From Cyclina sinensis (Eukaryota; Mollusca; Bivalvia; Venerida; Veneridae), in NCBI GenBank assembly GCA_012932295.1, contig JAAONU010000016.1:43927241-43991240 (forward strand): 64,000 nucleotides of DNA, given 5' to 3'. Position numbers and translations under genes: made by a program. Positions 24,019 to 36,500 of this stretch are shown in pieces. Each line of letters begins with the position of its first letter. The first letter of the stretch is position 1. The notes below the pieces were generated by a model that saw only the letters and a list, made by a program, of their open reading frames with translations, did no database searches and had not been told where the DNA came from.

Positions 24019-26277
24019 TTAGTATAGACCATTTACTCCTTTTTTGGGCTGAAATGTCAGTCTAGGGTTAATCACTGATAAAATATCAGGTTCCTGTGGT
24101 GAACTGTAATGGGCATAAGAAAAACGTCAGTACTGTACTAATGTCAGTCAGAGAAAACAAATCGCAACCTTTAAAATTTAAAAAAAAAAAAATACAGATC
24201 TTTAGATAGTAGCCAATAGCTTAAGTGATTTCATCTGCTCAGGACTCTTCAAAATGAAAATTCTGAAAAACTTATGAATACTTTTAAATAAACAAAAGTG
24301 TGCTCTCTTAAAACCTAGTTACTTCTTAGCATTCACTGAGAACTTTACTGCTATAATTTAAGTTTATGTTGAGCATTGTTTAAGTCAGTAGCAGACACCT
24401 TTGAGGAGTATGGGATAAGCCGGTGAAGGCCACCGAGGGGTTTCTTAAAACATCCTGAATTGTGTATTTTTCTACATGTGTAAGAACAAAGTTCAGGAGT
24501 TCGTTAAAAAAAAGTTAAATTCTGTTAACTGTAATAAAAGAAAATCGATATCGATGCTGGCATAACCATTTTACTTGATAGAATGCTACAGATTCAAAGG
24601 TTTAAAGACTTCTTTAAATTAATTTTATAATACCTGCATTTCACATGGGAGCAGACATATTGGGTTTTGATAAAATACTGCCGAATAGTGTGTGTGTTTA
24701 TAGCCATCTATTAATTTAGGAGTCTGACAGTATTAGCAATTTAATTAAATGCATTACTGTTGCTGTTTTCATTATTATTATTATTATTGTTATTATTATT
24801 ATTATCATCATTACTATGTTAATTATTATTTTATTGATTCAATGTGGGACTTGTGGTATTTGTTTATTCATTTATTTATGCAGAGACATCTCTGTACGTC
24901 TCTCATTTATGTCATGTTTTTCTTGTAGTTTTGTATTTGATATAATCTCACTACACTTTTTGCAGGGTTCTTCTCGGTCATTATCTGCCTCGTCTAGCTC
25001 TTATGCCGCATTAGTCATCCATTTCATGCTACAGTTTACCTTGAGATTCACTTTGAGAAAGTTCTTGATTTTCACCATGTCGAGCGTTTTTTCTCCAGTT
25101 TAGGAGAAAATCTTCCAAACATGTTAATTTAAACTACTGAGACTTATTAAAGTCTCACATTGTATAAGTAAATAAGACCCGTTAACCAAAGGATCAGAAC
25201 TTACAGTGACTGTAGAAAACGGACCCAAAGTCGGCCGAAATACTACGCCCTGTAAATCTAAAATCCTCGAACCGCTCCTGTAAATGTACTCCATACATTG
25301 ATTGTATTTTAAAGCAGTCGTGCAAACATTACTCTTGCACTTTCCCCCACTACCCAGAAAACTAATCTCTGAAAGGCGTCATATAGGCAACCATTACTTT
25401 CGAAAAATAAACTGGTAAATACATTTAGATTTAAAACAACGTGTCGTGCATAATAATTAGGTGTTCTGATATCTGAGTGGATAGATCTTCCTAAAGTTTT
25501 ACAAACATCGTTGCAAATTTGAAAAGATAAAATGCATTTGAAAATTAAGTGCTCATGTTGAAGTTCAAATACAGCAAATAAATTATTACAGCGGTAAATT
25601 ATTACAGCGGTAAATTATTTATCAAAGTATACATGCATATTCATACCTGTGTGAACAAAAACTGTTAGATTGATAGTTTACGTGTGAAAGAAGATATAAG
25701 GTAAATGTTTTTTCTTCTTTCTTACATTTAGGTTAAGTGCAATTTACTTTCTCTGTAGTACAGTTGTAAGTTTCAAAATGGTTCACATGTAATACGTAGA
25801 AACATTGCTCTTATGTTCTTCTTAAGCAAGGTAACTCTATGCGGATCATGGACACTTATACTGTAAAATATATACATGTACTGCCATGACTGATTGATAT
25901 TGTAAGTGAACAGTGACAATATGAAATTTAAGCTCGGTAGTTTAGTTAGCACTAAAATGTGAGAATTTTACACGTCGCTTATAAGCCCTCCGCCCCCACC
26001 CCCTCCCCCAACCCACGATGTTTTTTTTTTTTTCTTGTTTTTTTTTACTCTGAAAAAGAAGCGATCTTGACATGGATCTGATAGGTTCGAAGTCTGTCGT
26101 GTAAAAAGAAACTTTAAATTGGTAATCTGAATAAAAAAGACATACCACATGGCACAATGACGAACAGCATCAGGGGAAAATACTGTCTGTTTTTAAGAAT
26201 TGAATCAGGATGCTTTTGAATTGAATTTCAACAATACTCGGTTAAGTCATCAACAAAACCAGTCCTGGCATCGACGA
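24019..26277. other. No gene recognised; microsatellite and low-complexity tracts
   Basis: Holds an imperfect (ATT)n tract at 24772-24832, a 17-bp duplication (ATTACAGCGGTAAATT) at about 25584-25618, and a C-rich then T-rich tract at 25986-26048. The 95-codon frame at 24816-25103 has no motif. Confidence 0.55.
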
Positions 26278-26466
26278 TCAAGATTGAGGACTAAAACGAA
26301 TTAGAGAGACGGAGTCATCTAACAGGGAAATGTCTTCTTCCTTATCCGGCTGAGAGACGGAGTCATCTAACAGGTAAATGTCTTCTTCCTTATCCGGCTG
26401 AGAGACGGAGTCATCTAACAGGGAAATGACTTCTTCCTTATCCGGCTTAGGTTCCAGTCCTTTCAT
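26278..26466 (-). CDS. Small ORF of three 16-residue acidic repeats
   Basis: ATG at 26466 opens 62 codons: MKGLEPK, then three copies of a 16-residue unit close to PDKEEDISLLDDSVSQ, then SLIRFSPQS and a stop. The DNA unit is 48 bp. The copies differ at only a few bases, and the differences keep the acidic and Ser pattern (VISL, IYLL, ISLL). The LLDDSVS motif resembles casein-kinase-2-type acidic contexts. I recognise no family. It could be a real small protein, part of a larger split gene, or a minisatellite that happens to be in frame. Confidence 0.35.
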   Translation of the reverse strand: MKGLEPKPDKEEVISLLDDSVSQPDKEEDIYLLDDSVSQPDKEEDISLLDDSVSLIRFSPQS

Positions 26467-28028
26467 TTTTTTTTAAATAAAGGTACAAGTTAGAAAAAGC
26501 TTGTAAACATCGAACAAAGTTTTTGTTCCAAAATTTTACTTACAAACTAGAGTTATTCGACATATATATTTAAAACTAGGACTTTTGCTTAATGTACAAC
26601 TACTGCTTTAGTTAATGCCTAGAAAACCTGTCGAGTTCTTCAAAACGCGAACTACACGGACACGAGTCCCAGTACACGGACACGAGTCCCAGTAAGAAAA
26701 CGCAAAAAAATGAGACCAGATCTGGATTGTAAAGGAAATACCTGGTAAAGACAACTGCAGACAGATAATGAATATCTTTTAGTGTTCTAAAGAGAAAAAA
26801 CTTCAGACAAAAATACATAGAAGCAATGAACATCGTCAATCTAGGAATATTATGTTACTACTGCAAATATTTGAAAAAACCATCGAAGCAGGATGTCGGT
26901 AGTTTTTAAAGTAAAACTTGAGAGTGCAGGTTGATCGCTCACTCAGGTATGTGGAAACTTCATTGCTTCATCATATTTTTTATCTTAACCTGTAGATTAA
27001 CAAGCTTGAATATCTATAATTTATGGTATCTAAAGAACTATCGCAAAAATATTCAACCTTTCCTTTTCCACACGCAGATACAGTAAAACGAGAGTAAATC
27101 TTTATCTTTAGAGCTGAGATATTTTTCGTATAATAGATCACTAACTTGCTTTACTTGTTAAAGTACTGAAAAGATAATAACTAATGTGATAAAAACCTAG
27201 ATATATATTGTTCTTTACGTTAACGATCGAAAATGCAAGGGGCAAAATAAGCGTTTATATTCAAACCTCGTGCACAGTATAACGTTCGTGTTGAACCGTC
27301 TTAACTGATTCACAGAGCTGGCTCTTTTCAACTTCGAGTGGGGAAAATAGAAAGGAAACACCTTTTTGAGAAATTATAACTTTGGTAACCCTTGTTTCCT
27401 TCCTCTATTTCTGAGAATAAAGTTGGTCCCTAATATCCTGTGATAAAATCTAAAGCCTATCAACGTAATTTTCAGTCAGACGTTCATGTAAACCATGTGA
27501 ACCTTTCAAAACAGGTTTTACTCCTATTTACTGTAACATTAGAAATAAGTTCACGGATGGTGGTTTTAACATAATGCTTGAAATCTGGCCTCATTTCTCA
27601 CAAGTCAAACACAGATAGTTATACATAAAGTGTACAAATGGTGTAAAATGTGAATTAAAGGACAACCAACTTCAGTAATATGTACAGCGTTACAAGTTTA
27701 TACATGTAGGTCCAAATTCAAAATAGTGCTCAGTTTGTTATGTCTGACGCTATAAAATAAAAAGGCAATGAAGAATTGTTCAGATATTTTTACTAAAGTG
27801 CTTAAAAGTACTACAAAACATCGCGCCTTTGTCTTACAATGACGTTTTGATATGAAATTTTCGTAAGAATGATTATGTTTATGATTATTGATATTATTTT
27901 TTTTAATTATTGCAAAATATGTAACATTTTTCCAATATTCATCGAAAAGAACTTGTCTTGATGGCAGTGGAATACGATGAATGCATTGTATTCTGATTTT
28001 TGTATAAATTGCCTTTTTTTCATTTCAG
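26467..28028. promoter_or_regulatory. Upstream region of the SLC23 gene
   Basis: No coding block recognised. A 20-bp direct duplication (ACACGGACACGAGTCCCAGT) lies at about 26656-26694. The donor-like CTCACTCAG|GTATGT at 26946 could end a 5' untranslated exon that splices to the strong acceptor at 28028, but this is only a possibility. Confidence 0.3.
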
Positions 28029-28170
28029 ACTCATTATGATGACCAAAATGAAATTTACCTCTACAAACACCGCTCAAGAAGATGGCACTAGTTACACTAA
28101 CCCGGCATTTGTGTCTATGAGTGAACAATTGAACGTAGTTCCTGGTGATCAGCTCCCTTCTCGTATGTCG
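28029..28170 (+). CDS. SLC23: SLC23 alternative N-terminal exon (1a)
   Basis: A strong acceptor (CCTTTTTTTCATTTCAG) and a strong donor (TCG|GTGAGT) bracket an open frame with ATG at 28036 and 45 codons: MMTKMKFTSTNTAQEDGTSY, then TNPAFVSMSEQLNVVPGD and QLPSRMS. It ends in phase 0, which fits SLC23 exon 2 (30847, phase 0). The residue make-up is a hydrophilic cytosolic tail with an NPAF motif, common at transporter termini. The 32-bp minisatellite begins within about 20 bp of its donor. It cannot be joined in frame through exon 1b, so the two look like alternative first coding exons. Confidence 0.6.
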
Positions 28171-28185
28171 GTGAGTTAAGGCGGT

Positions 28186-30150
28186 GTCTCGGTCTATGTA
28201 CTTGTGCACATACGTGCATCTCTGTCTGTGAACGTGTATATAACATACGTGCGTCTTTGTCTATGTACGTGTGTACGTACATACATGAGACTCTGTCTAT
28301 GTACGTGTAAACATATGTGCGTCTTGGTCTATGTACGTGTATACATACGTGCGTCTCTGTCTATGTACGTGTAAACATATGTGCGTCTTGGTCTATGTAC
28401 GTGTATACATACGTGCGTCTCTGTCTTTGTACGTGTAAACATATGTGCGTCTTGGTCTATGTACATGTATACATACGTGCGTCTATGTCTATGTACCCGT
28501 ATACATTAGTGCTTCTCGGTCTATGTACGCGTATACATACGTGCGTCTCTGTTTATGTACGCGTATACATACGTGCGTCTCTGTCTATGTACGCGTATAC
28601 ATACGTGCGTCTTGGTCTATGTTCGAGTATTCATACGTGCGTCTCTCTTCTATGTAGCGTATATATACGTGCGTCTTGGTCTATGTACGCGTATACATAC
28701 GTGCGTCTCTGTCTATGTACGCGTTAACATACGTGCGTCTCTGTCTATGTACGTGTATACATACGTGCGTCTCTGTCTATTTACCCGTATACATACGTGC
28801 GTCTCTGTCTATATGCGTGCATACATACGTGCATCTCTGTTGATGTGCGCGTGTACATAAGTGCTTCTCTGTCGATGTACGAGTATACATACGTGCGTCT
28901 CTGTCGATGTACGTGTATACTTTCGTGCGTCTCTGTCTATGTACGTTTGTACATACGCGCGTGTACGTACGTGCGTCTCTGTCTATGTACAGGTGTACAT
29001 ACGTACGTCTCTTTTTATATCACTGTGTACATACGTGCGTGTTCATACGTACGTCTCTGTCTATGTACGCGTATACATACGTTCGTCTCGGTCTATGTAT
29101 GAGTATACAAACGTGCGTCTCTGTCTATGTACGCGTATACATACGTGCGTCTCGGTCTGTTTACGCGTAAACATACGATCGTCTCGGTCTATGTATGCGT
29201 ATACATACGTGCGTCTCGGTCTATGTACGCGTATATATACGTGCGTCTCGGTCTATGTAAGCGTATTTATACGTGCGTCTCTGTCTATGTACGCGTATAC
29301 ATACGTGCGTTTCGGTCTTTGTACGCGTATACATACGTGCGTCTTGGTGTATGTACGCGTATACATACGTGCGTCTCTGTGTATGTACGCGTTAACATAT
29401 GTGTGTCTCTGTCGATGTACGTGTATACTTACGTGCGTCTTTGTCTATGTTCGTTTGTACATACGTGCGTGTACGTACGTGCGTCTCTGTCGATGTACGT
29501 GTGTACATGAGTACGTGTCTGTCGATGTACGTGTGTACATACGTGCGTCTCCGCGATGTACGTGTGTACATACGTGCGTCTCCGCGATGTACGTGTGTAC
29601 ATACGTCCGTCTCTGTCGATGTTTGTGCGAACATACGTGCGTCTCTGTCTTTGTACGCGTATACATACGTGCGTCTCTGTCTATGTACGCGTATACATAC
29701 GTGCGTCTTGGTGTATGTACGCGTATACATACGTGCGTCTCTGTGTATGTACGCGTTAACATATGTGTGTCCCTGTCGATGTACGTGTATACTTACGTGC
29801 GTCTTTGTCTATGTTCGTTTGTACATACGTGCGTGTACGTACGTGCGTCTCTGTCGATGTACGTGTGTACATGAGTACGTGTCTGTCGATGTACGTGTGT
29901 ACATACGTGCGTCTCCGCGATGTACGTGTGTACATACGTGCGTCTCCGCGATGTACGTGTGTACATACGTCCGTCTCTGTCGATGTTTGTGCGAACATAC
30001 GTGCGTCTCTGTCTTTGTACGTGTATACATACGTGCGTCTCTGTCTATGTACGCGTATACATACGTGCGTCTCTGTCTATGTACGCGTATGCATACGTGC
30101 GTCTCTGTCTATGTACGGGTGTAATTACGTGCGTCGGTCTCCGTCTTTCT
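28186..30150. repeat. 32-bp minisatellite, about 60 units, with 364-bp higher-order repeat
   Basis: The unit is close to GTGCGTCTCTGTCTATGTAC followed by GCGTATACATAC, 32 bp. It is CpG-rich in an AT-rich region, with the palindromes TACGCGTA and GTATAC. Units vary at a few positions (TCT/TCGG/TTGG; CGCG/CGTG). From about 29340 to 30067 two 364-bp blocks are near-identical, sharing rare variants such as GTTAACATATGTGTGTC. Because 32 is not a multiple of 3 and the unit has no stop in any forward frame, long ORFs appear in all three frames. They are a by-product. Confidence 0.95.
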
Positions 30151-30513
30151 ATGGAACTATGATTCTTTGGAAATAAAAAGCGACAGTTGACTTCATTTAA
30201 AGATTTTACCCTTATTTATCCGAAATCTCCGTGAAACAAACGTTTAAAGAGCTTTTAGATTTAAGAGAGAGACGGATATCGAACTATTATAACTTAACGA
30301 TAAAAGGTACGATAACATGAAGCAGTGAAACACCGCGTGTAATACTTTATCTTCTAATGTTGGGTCAGGGTTAGATAGATAATATGTTGATACCATTTCT
30401 TTTAAAAATCAATTGTATCGCCCTCGACCTTAAAACTGTACTGTTATATGTTATATATATATAACATGGAATGACATGTTGTTAATTACAACACACTTTC
30501 CTTCCTCAATAAA
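30151..30513 (+). promoter_or_regulatory. Possible promoter/5' UTR for SLC23 exon 1b
   Basis: A TATATATATATAA tract at about 30451-30464 lies some 50 bp before the exon 1b ATG. It sits inside the inverted repeat GTTATAT...ATATAAC, so it may be only AT-rich sequence. An in-frame TGA at 30472 blocks extension of exon 1b upstream. Confidence 0.3.
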
Positions 30514-30576
30514 ATGTTACCTAATGAACATGATTTGCCTCTGGTGTCGAATAGAGATGGATTAAGTAAAGCCAAG
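30514..30576 (+). CDS. SLC23: SLC23 exon 1b (start exon)
   Basis: ATG at 30514, 21 codons (MLPNEHDLPLVSNRDGLSKA, K), donor AAG|GTGAGT in phase 0. An in-frame TGA at 30472 and the absence of any AG between it and the ATG argue that this is a first coding exon. Hydrophilic cytosolic N-terminus. Confidence 0.7.
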
Positions 30577-33500
30577 GTGAGTGTTCAAATACTGTTATAC
30601 CGTTTGAAAATTTACCATAGTTCTATTTCTAATATTACTCCTGCAATTGTTTGGACCTTCTAAACAAGTCTGGACAATAGAATAAACTAGACCTCTGTGT
30701 TAATACACTATCTATAACATTGCAGCGAATAAATGTGATTGTAAATATTGGAGAAAGAATATACAGTGTGTTACGAAATCACGGAGACGTAAATGGAAGT
30801 TGCATCAGTTTAAACATTAAATAATTATTACTGCATCAATCCATAGGATGTGATGTATGATGAAAATTCCATCCGCTGCAACAACAAAGAAGATGTAGAA
30901 GTAGAAACGAGCAGTCAGGGCGAGGGAGATGGGGCCATGATTTATAATGTGCACGAATCCCCGCCAGTACATCTTTGTGTGTTCTTTGGCTTACAGGTAC
31001 GGGACCCTCTTCTTTTCACAGTAGTTAGATATTCATATTTGATCTGTTCTTTCTCTAGTGCAGCAGCATTGAGGCGTTTACAGAGAGAAGAAACTATAGT
31101 GACTGTTTTCTGCCATTTCTGGCAGGGCGACAACACAACAGAACAACAAGTATTGGCGTGCTCATTTGTCGTTCTGTTGTGCTGGCGCGTTTACTTGAAT
31201 AAACCCCACCAGTACGACAGAACGACAAGTTGGGGGCACCAACGCGACAAGAGTTCAAAAAATGTCTTTCTGTCGTGCTGGGATTATAGGAATGGCCCTG
31301 TCTGTCTGTCCGTCCGTCCGTCGGTCTGTCCGTCCGCTCCATAACTTTTAAAAGCATGGAAAGTTTTTAAAATAACTTGGCACAAATGATCACCATTATG
31401 AGACGAAGTGCAGAGCGCAACAACCAGGTCGCTACCCCAAGGTCAAGGTCACACTTAGAGGTCATATATATAACAAGAGGGTCATGATGGCCCTGGATCG
31501 CTCACCTGAGCATTTTGCCTGAGGGTCTACCGTTAAGCAAACATCAGATGCAACATTACATTTTCTAACTGAATATATTCAAAGATCTCATATTTTATAC
31601 AAACAAGAAGATTTTCAAAGTTTTCCCTATGTAAAATAAGTTGACCCCCGGGGCAGGGCCAAATTTGACCCAAGGGGCATAATTTGAACAAAATTGGTAG
31701 AGGTCCACAAGACAATGCTACATACCAAATCTTAGATCTCGCGGTCTTGTGGTTTCAGACAAGAAGATTTTTAAAGTTTTACTATATAAACCTATGTAAA
31801 ATCCATTGACCCCCGGGGCGGGGCCAAATTTGACCCCAGGGGAATAATTTGAACAAACTTGATAGAGATCTACTAGACAATGCTACGTACCAAATCTTAA
31901 GGCTCAGGGCCTTGTGGTTTCAGACAAGAAGATTTTTAAAGTTTCACTATATAAGCCTATGTAAAATCAATTGACCCCGGGGTGGGGCCAAATTTGACTT
32001 CAAGGGAATAATTTGAACAAACTTGATAGAGGTCCACTAGACAATGCTACATACTAAATCTTAAGGCTCAGGGCCTTGTGGTTTCAGACAAGAAGATTTT
32101 CAAAGTTTTTCCTTTAAGTTGCCATAGCAACCAGAGTTCTTGATGGAATTGAATTCTTTGAACAACTTTGGTAGAGCTTCATGCAAGGAACATCCCAGGC
32201 AAGTTTCATCAAATTTGGCCTAGAGGTTTCAGAGGAGATGTTGTTTGAATGAAATTGTTGACGGACGACGGACGAAGTCCGGTCACAATAGCTCACCATG
32301 AGCCAAAGGCCCAGGTGAGCATAAAAGTCCACATTTCATTTCCGCTCCATAACTTTTAAACTGCTCCAAATGTAGCTGCCCATTTTCCGTAGAAATCATT
32401 ATCCTATGTCATATTGGGAGTCTCTCTTCATACTTGTTATCCATTCCAATGTTCTACAGCGGTAGGGGACGTTGCTGTCCTTCAGACTGCCTTGTTAAAT
32501 GAAGTAACTGCTGCGTGTGGCGCTACAAAATTAAGAATCAGTTAATAACGGCAAAATAAGAACAGTTCAGATTTTTCAGCTCATTTTCAATTACTTATTG
32601 AATATCAAGTGTAACACAATATTGAGTACTTACCTGTGTAAGTACAGATCATGACAAAACGCGTCTTTGACTCAGTGAGTGTTGGTTTAGTGATCGAGGC
32701 GGCAAGACTACGAATGGCACACAAAGATGGCCTGTTTAAGTGCACTAACAATTCTACACTTATATGAATATTTTGAATGTGCAAAATCAAACGTATGCGA
32801 CACTTTAAAGTCGCCAACCTGATGCTGTACATCAATTTTTTTTTTGTTAATTTATTTTTTGTAATAAGAGATAATAAGGACCTCAGTTACCTATGTGCAT
32901 GTGCATTGAAGATATTTTCTCTTACAGCAAGCTCTGTTGTCACTCTCTGGTAACCTGTCCGTGTCCTTACTCGTGGCCCAGACAATATGCGCAGAAAACG
33001 ATGAAGAGTTCAAAGCTAAGTTACTCGGGTCGACTTTATTCATGAGCGGTATAACTACACTTCTGATGACATTTATAGGGGTAAGACTCCCGCTGTTCCA
33101 GGGTGCCGCCCCAGACTACGTCATCCCTTTGCTGGCAATGGCCGCAATTAGCAAGGAAAGATGTGAATTAGATGCAGCCGAAAGTTAGTATACTTAACTT
33201 GTATAGAAGGTAACATGTCGTGCTACATAAGGTATCACTCTTATTTAATGTCACTCGGTCATGTTATGAACCGTGAGCATAACGCTTGTATCTCTCTTAG
33301 GCCTCACTACCTGGGCTCAAACTCAATTCTGTCAATATTTTTGCGTTATAATAATATATTCATTTGTGTAGGAGATAAGCTACTTCGACCGGGATTATGT
33401 TGCTAAATTCCAGTGCAAAATAATGTTACAGAAAGAGTAACACCGTATTATTAAGTTACACCAAGGATCACCGATACTGCGTTTCTGACCATCTGGTCGA

Positions 33501-36500
33501 TGAACCTACGAGAATTTACTCGTGTACTTGAAATGTAGAAGTTTAACAGCTTTAACTCAACGGTGTACGTGAAATAATTTCAGTATGTTTCATCTTAAAG
33601 AAACAATTTCAGACTGTTTCATATGTTACTTTCCCGCGAAAATGCAGACACGATTCATTTTGCAATGAAAGTGCTTGATTTTTCTTTCAGTTGCTCGGGC
33701 AAGTAATGGATCTTCTACGGTTGATCTTGTAGCTCTGAACAGACCTACAGTATTGGAGAATGCACAGCTGGTAGGTAATAGTGCCGAAATGATAATGTTT
33801 CACATATTTTGGCTGTTTCTGATACCAACTTTGTCTGTACGTTCTCTGTAAATTGTTGCCAACAATGGTGCAGTGCAGTCAATATCTACCCGGGGTTTCT
33901 TGGAGGATTGGATGTATTGTTAGATGGTCACAAGGAACTGAATGTGATAAAATGTATTTTTAAACGTTTTCTTTATTTGTTATGGTTGGAGTTTCCCACG
34001 CCACTGATTCATATGAACTGAATGAATTGACAGGAAACGATTTACTTCCAGTAGGTACTCCTGAATTTGCTGTTTTCACTTACGATACAAATTCTTTCCG
34101 AAAGGATTTCTGGAACAATAGTTTGTAACCTTCATAGAAGTAAATCTGGTTTTGTAATGTAAGATGTCTGAAAGAGTTTCTGCAAACACTTGTGCATGAT
34201 TTTACTTGCAGCTTCAAGGCAGTCTCGTACTGGCTGGTGCGATTCACTGTTTGATAGGGGTGACCGGTCTAGTTGGCTTCCTGCTACGTTTTGTAGGTCC
34301 CGTCACGATCGTACCCGCAATCTTCCTGATTGGAATCTACCTCATGAAAGCAACTGCAAGTTTCGCGAAAGTACACTGGGGAATAGCATTTATGTAATTT
34401 ACTTTTGACTTAAACTTTGAAGGAATCAAATAAGATAAAATTCCTTTCCGGTTTCAAATTCAGATTGCGAATTTTCTCTGTTCAGAGTCTCTAAATGACA
34501 TTATATTATTCATAGTGATTATGGTGCATGTGCTTTATTATTTTTTCTGATATTAAGTAAAATCTCTCAGTTATAACATGACTAAACTGTAGCAGGAGAC
34601 CTAGAGATTGTTTTTGAGAAAAACATATGTCTCGCCAACATGTCATTAACCATGAAGAATGCTAGTTAAAATAAAGGTGTTATAAATCGTCCGACCAGTA
34701 TAAGCCAATAATATTGATAATTACACTTGATAATGATCATCGCTGTGAAATGTTGTCAAAATCCAACCAGCAGTTATGGAGATATGTCGAACTGTATTCA
34801 AATTTGGGCAAATCAAAGGCCGTAACTTCGTTCAAAATCATCCGACCGGAACACAACGATAATTTGCGTGTCTGCTCTCACTTATTATCATTCCTGTGAA
34901 GTTTCCTCAAAATCCGATCAGTGGTTATGGAACTATGCTTAGATTTATTCAAATTTTAACAAATCAAGGGCCACAACCCCGCTTAAAATCAGCCGACCGG
35001 TACAGATCAATAATATGTGTAAGTAAATATGTGTAAGTACACTTGCTAAAATCATTCCTGTGAAGTTTTATTATAATCTGGCGAGCGGTTATTGAGATAA
35101 ACCCGTATGTATTCAAACTTGGACAATCAAGGCCGATAGCTCCACTAAAAATCAGCTGACCGAAATATATCAATAATACTTGTAACTGAACTTGTTAATA
35201 ATCATTCCTGTTTAGTTTTGTCAAAAATCAGACAAACCGTTATGGGGATATGCCCATATGGGTTCAAACTTGGACATATCTTCACCAAAAATCAGCCGAC
35301 CAGAACACATTAATGATATTTGTAACTTCACTTGCTTATAATCATTCCCGTAAATGTGTAGCCGGGTACAGGTTTATAGGTGATTAATCGATAAGGCAAA
35401 ACCGTGTGGCTTGGTAGCTCAGTTGGTAAAGTGTCCGCCCTGTAAGCGGAAGGCCCTGGGTTCGAGTCCCGGTCGAGCCACAATAGTTCACCACCTGTTA
35501 CATTTGGCTGGGCGCCAAAAATAACCTACGTTATAATTTGGCTACTGCTTCGGCACCTCGAGAATGTTTCACAATATTCTCTGTGACTAAGAATTCGGGA
35601 CGAATTCTAAATTTGGAGGGGGTATATGTAGCCGGGTACAGGTTTATAGGTGATAAATCAATTGATTTAAGCGGAAGGCCCTCTGTTCGAGTCCCGGTCG
35701 AGCCACGATTTTTCACCACATTACAATCGAACAGTCGCTTATTGAGCTCAAATATGTGTTCAAATTTGAACAAATCATTGCCTATAACTTCGCTGAAAAT
35801 CACTGAACCGGAAAATACCAACGATATGCTCATCCAGACTTGGTTCCAATAACTCAAAGCAAGTTCCATTGAAATCAGACAAACTTGTGACTAACTGACA
35901 GACAAACAGAGAGACGGAAGGTACAAAAACAATGTGTCCCACCTCACTATGTGGTGCAGGGGTGGGGGGAGACATAATTATTTTGATTAGAATCACACAG
36001 TAGGTAATGTAATCTCCCGGCAACAGTTCTTGTGTTCTGTTCACGTAACACAGACGTTTCAGATGTTTGCTTACATCTACTGTAATAATAATAAACTTTA
36101 ACGTAGACTGCATTTTTAAAGCGAGAATTTGTATAACTGAGAATTTTGAAAGAGGAAGTTGTTTGCATTTATATTTTCAAACAGGACATGTGCTATATCT
36201 TTGATACTAGCTCTGTACCTTTCAAAGATCAAGTTACCAGTGCCAGTATGGACAAAGAAAAAGAATTGTCACATGACACGATACCCATACCATCAAGTGT
36301 TCGCAGTAAGTGACCTAGCTTCCGTTTACTTTACGTATAGAGTACAAGAAAACTGCAAACACATGACAAAAATAACAATCAGTTGAGTAATCCTGTCCTG
36401 AATGGGATTTCAGGTAATCGTTCTTGCGTTTTAAGGATGTTAAGTAAACGTGTGTATGATTAGTTTTAGCAGGGCCTTGTTTGAAGGCCCTGGTTTTAGG

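Larger units (their letters stand above)
35356..35735 (+). repeat. tRNA-bearing tandem dimer (270-bp unit, second copy truncated)
   Basis: The 28-bp phrase that starts TGTAGCCGGGTACAGGTTTA occurs at 35356 and 35626, each time followed by tRNA-like sequence (complete in the first, 3' half only in the second). The dimer splits the surrounding monomer array, so it arrived as an insertion. Confidence 0.75.

Noticed and set aside
24816..25103. 95-codon hydrophobic open frame
   Set aside because: No motif, starts in a microsatellite, no splice or codon support.
28186..30150. Long open frames up to 337 codons on both strands
   Set aside because: They arise from a stop-free 32-bp minisatellite. All frames give the same repeat peptide, and there is no start context, splice structure or homology.
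28186..30150. Regular 32-bp repeats resembling a CRISPR array
   Set aside because: Units are contiguous with no spacers, and the genome is an animal's.
31094..31357. Overlapping open frames on both strands past SLC23 exon 2
   Set aside because: They lie after the exon 2 donor in repeat sequence with a GTCCGTCC run. The frame open through exon 2 is intron read-through.
36470..36492. Hairpin as a rho-independent terminator
   Set aside because: The context is an intron of a eukaryotic gene. More likely a repeat-end hairpin.
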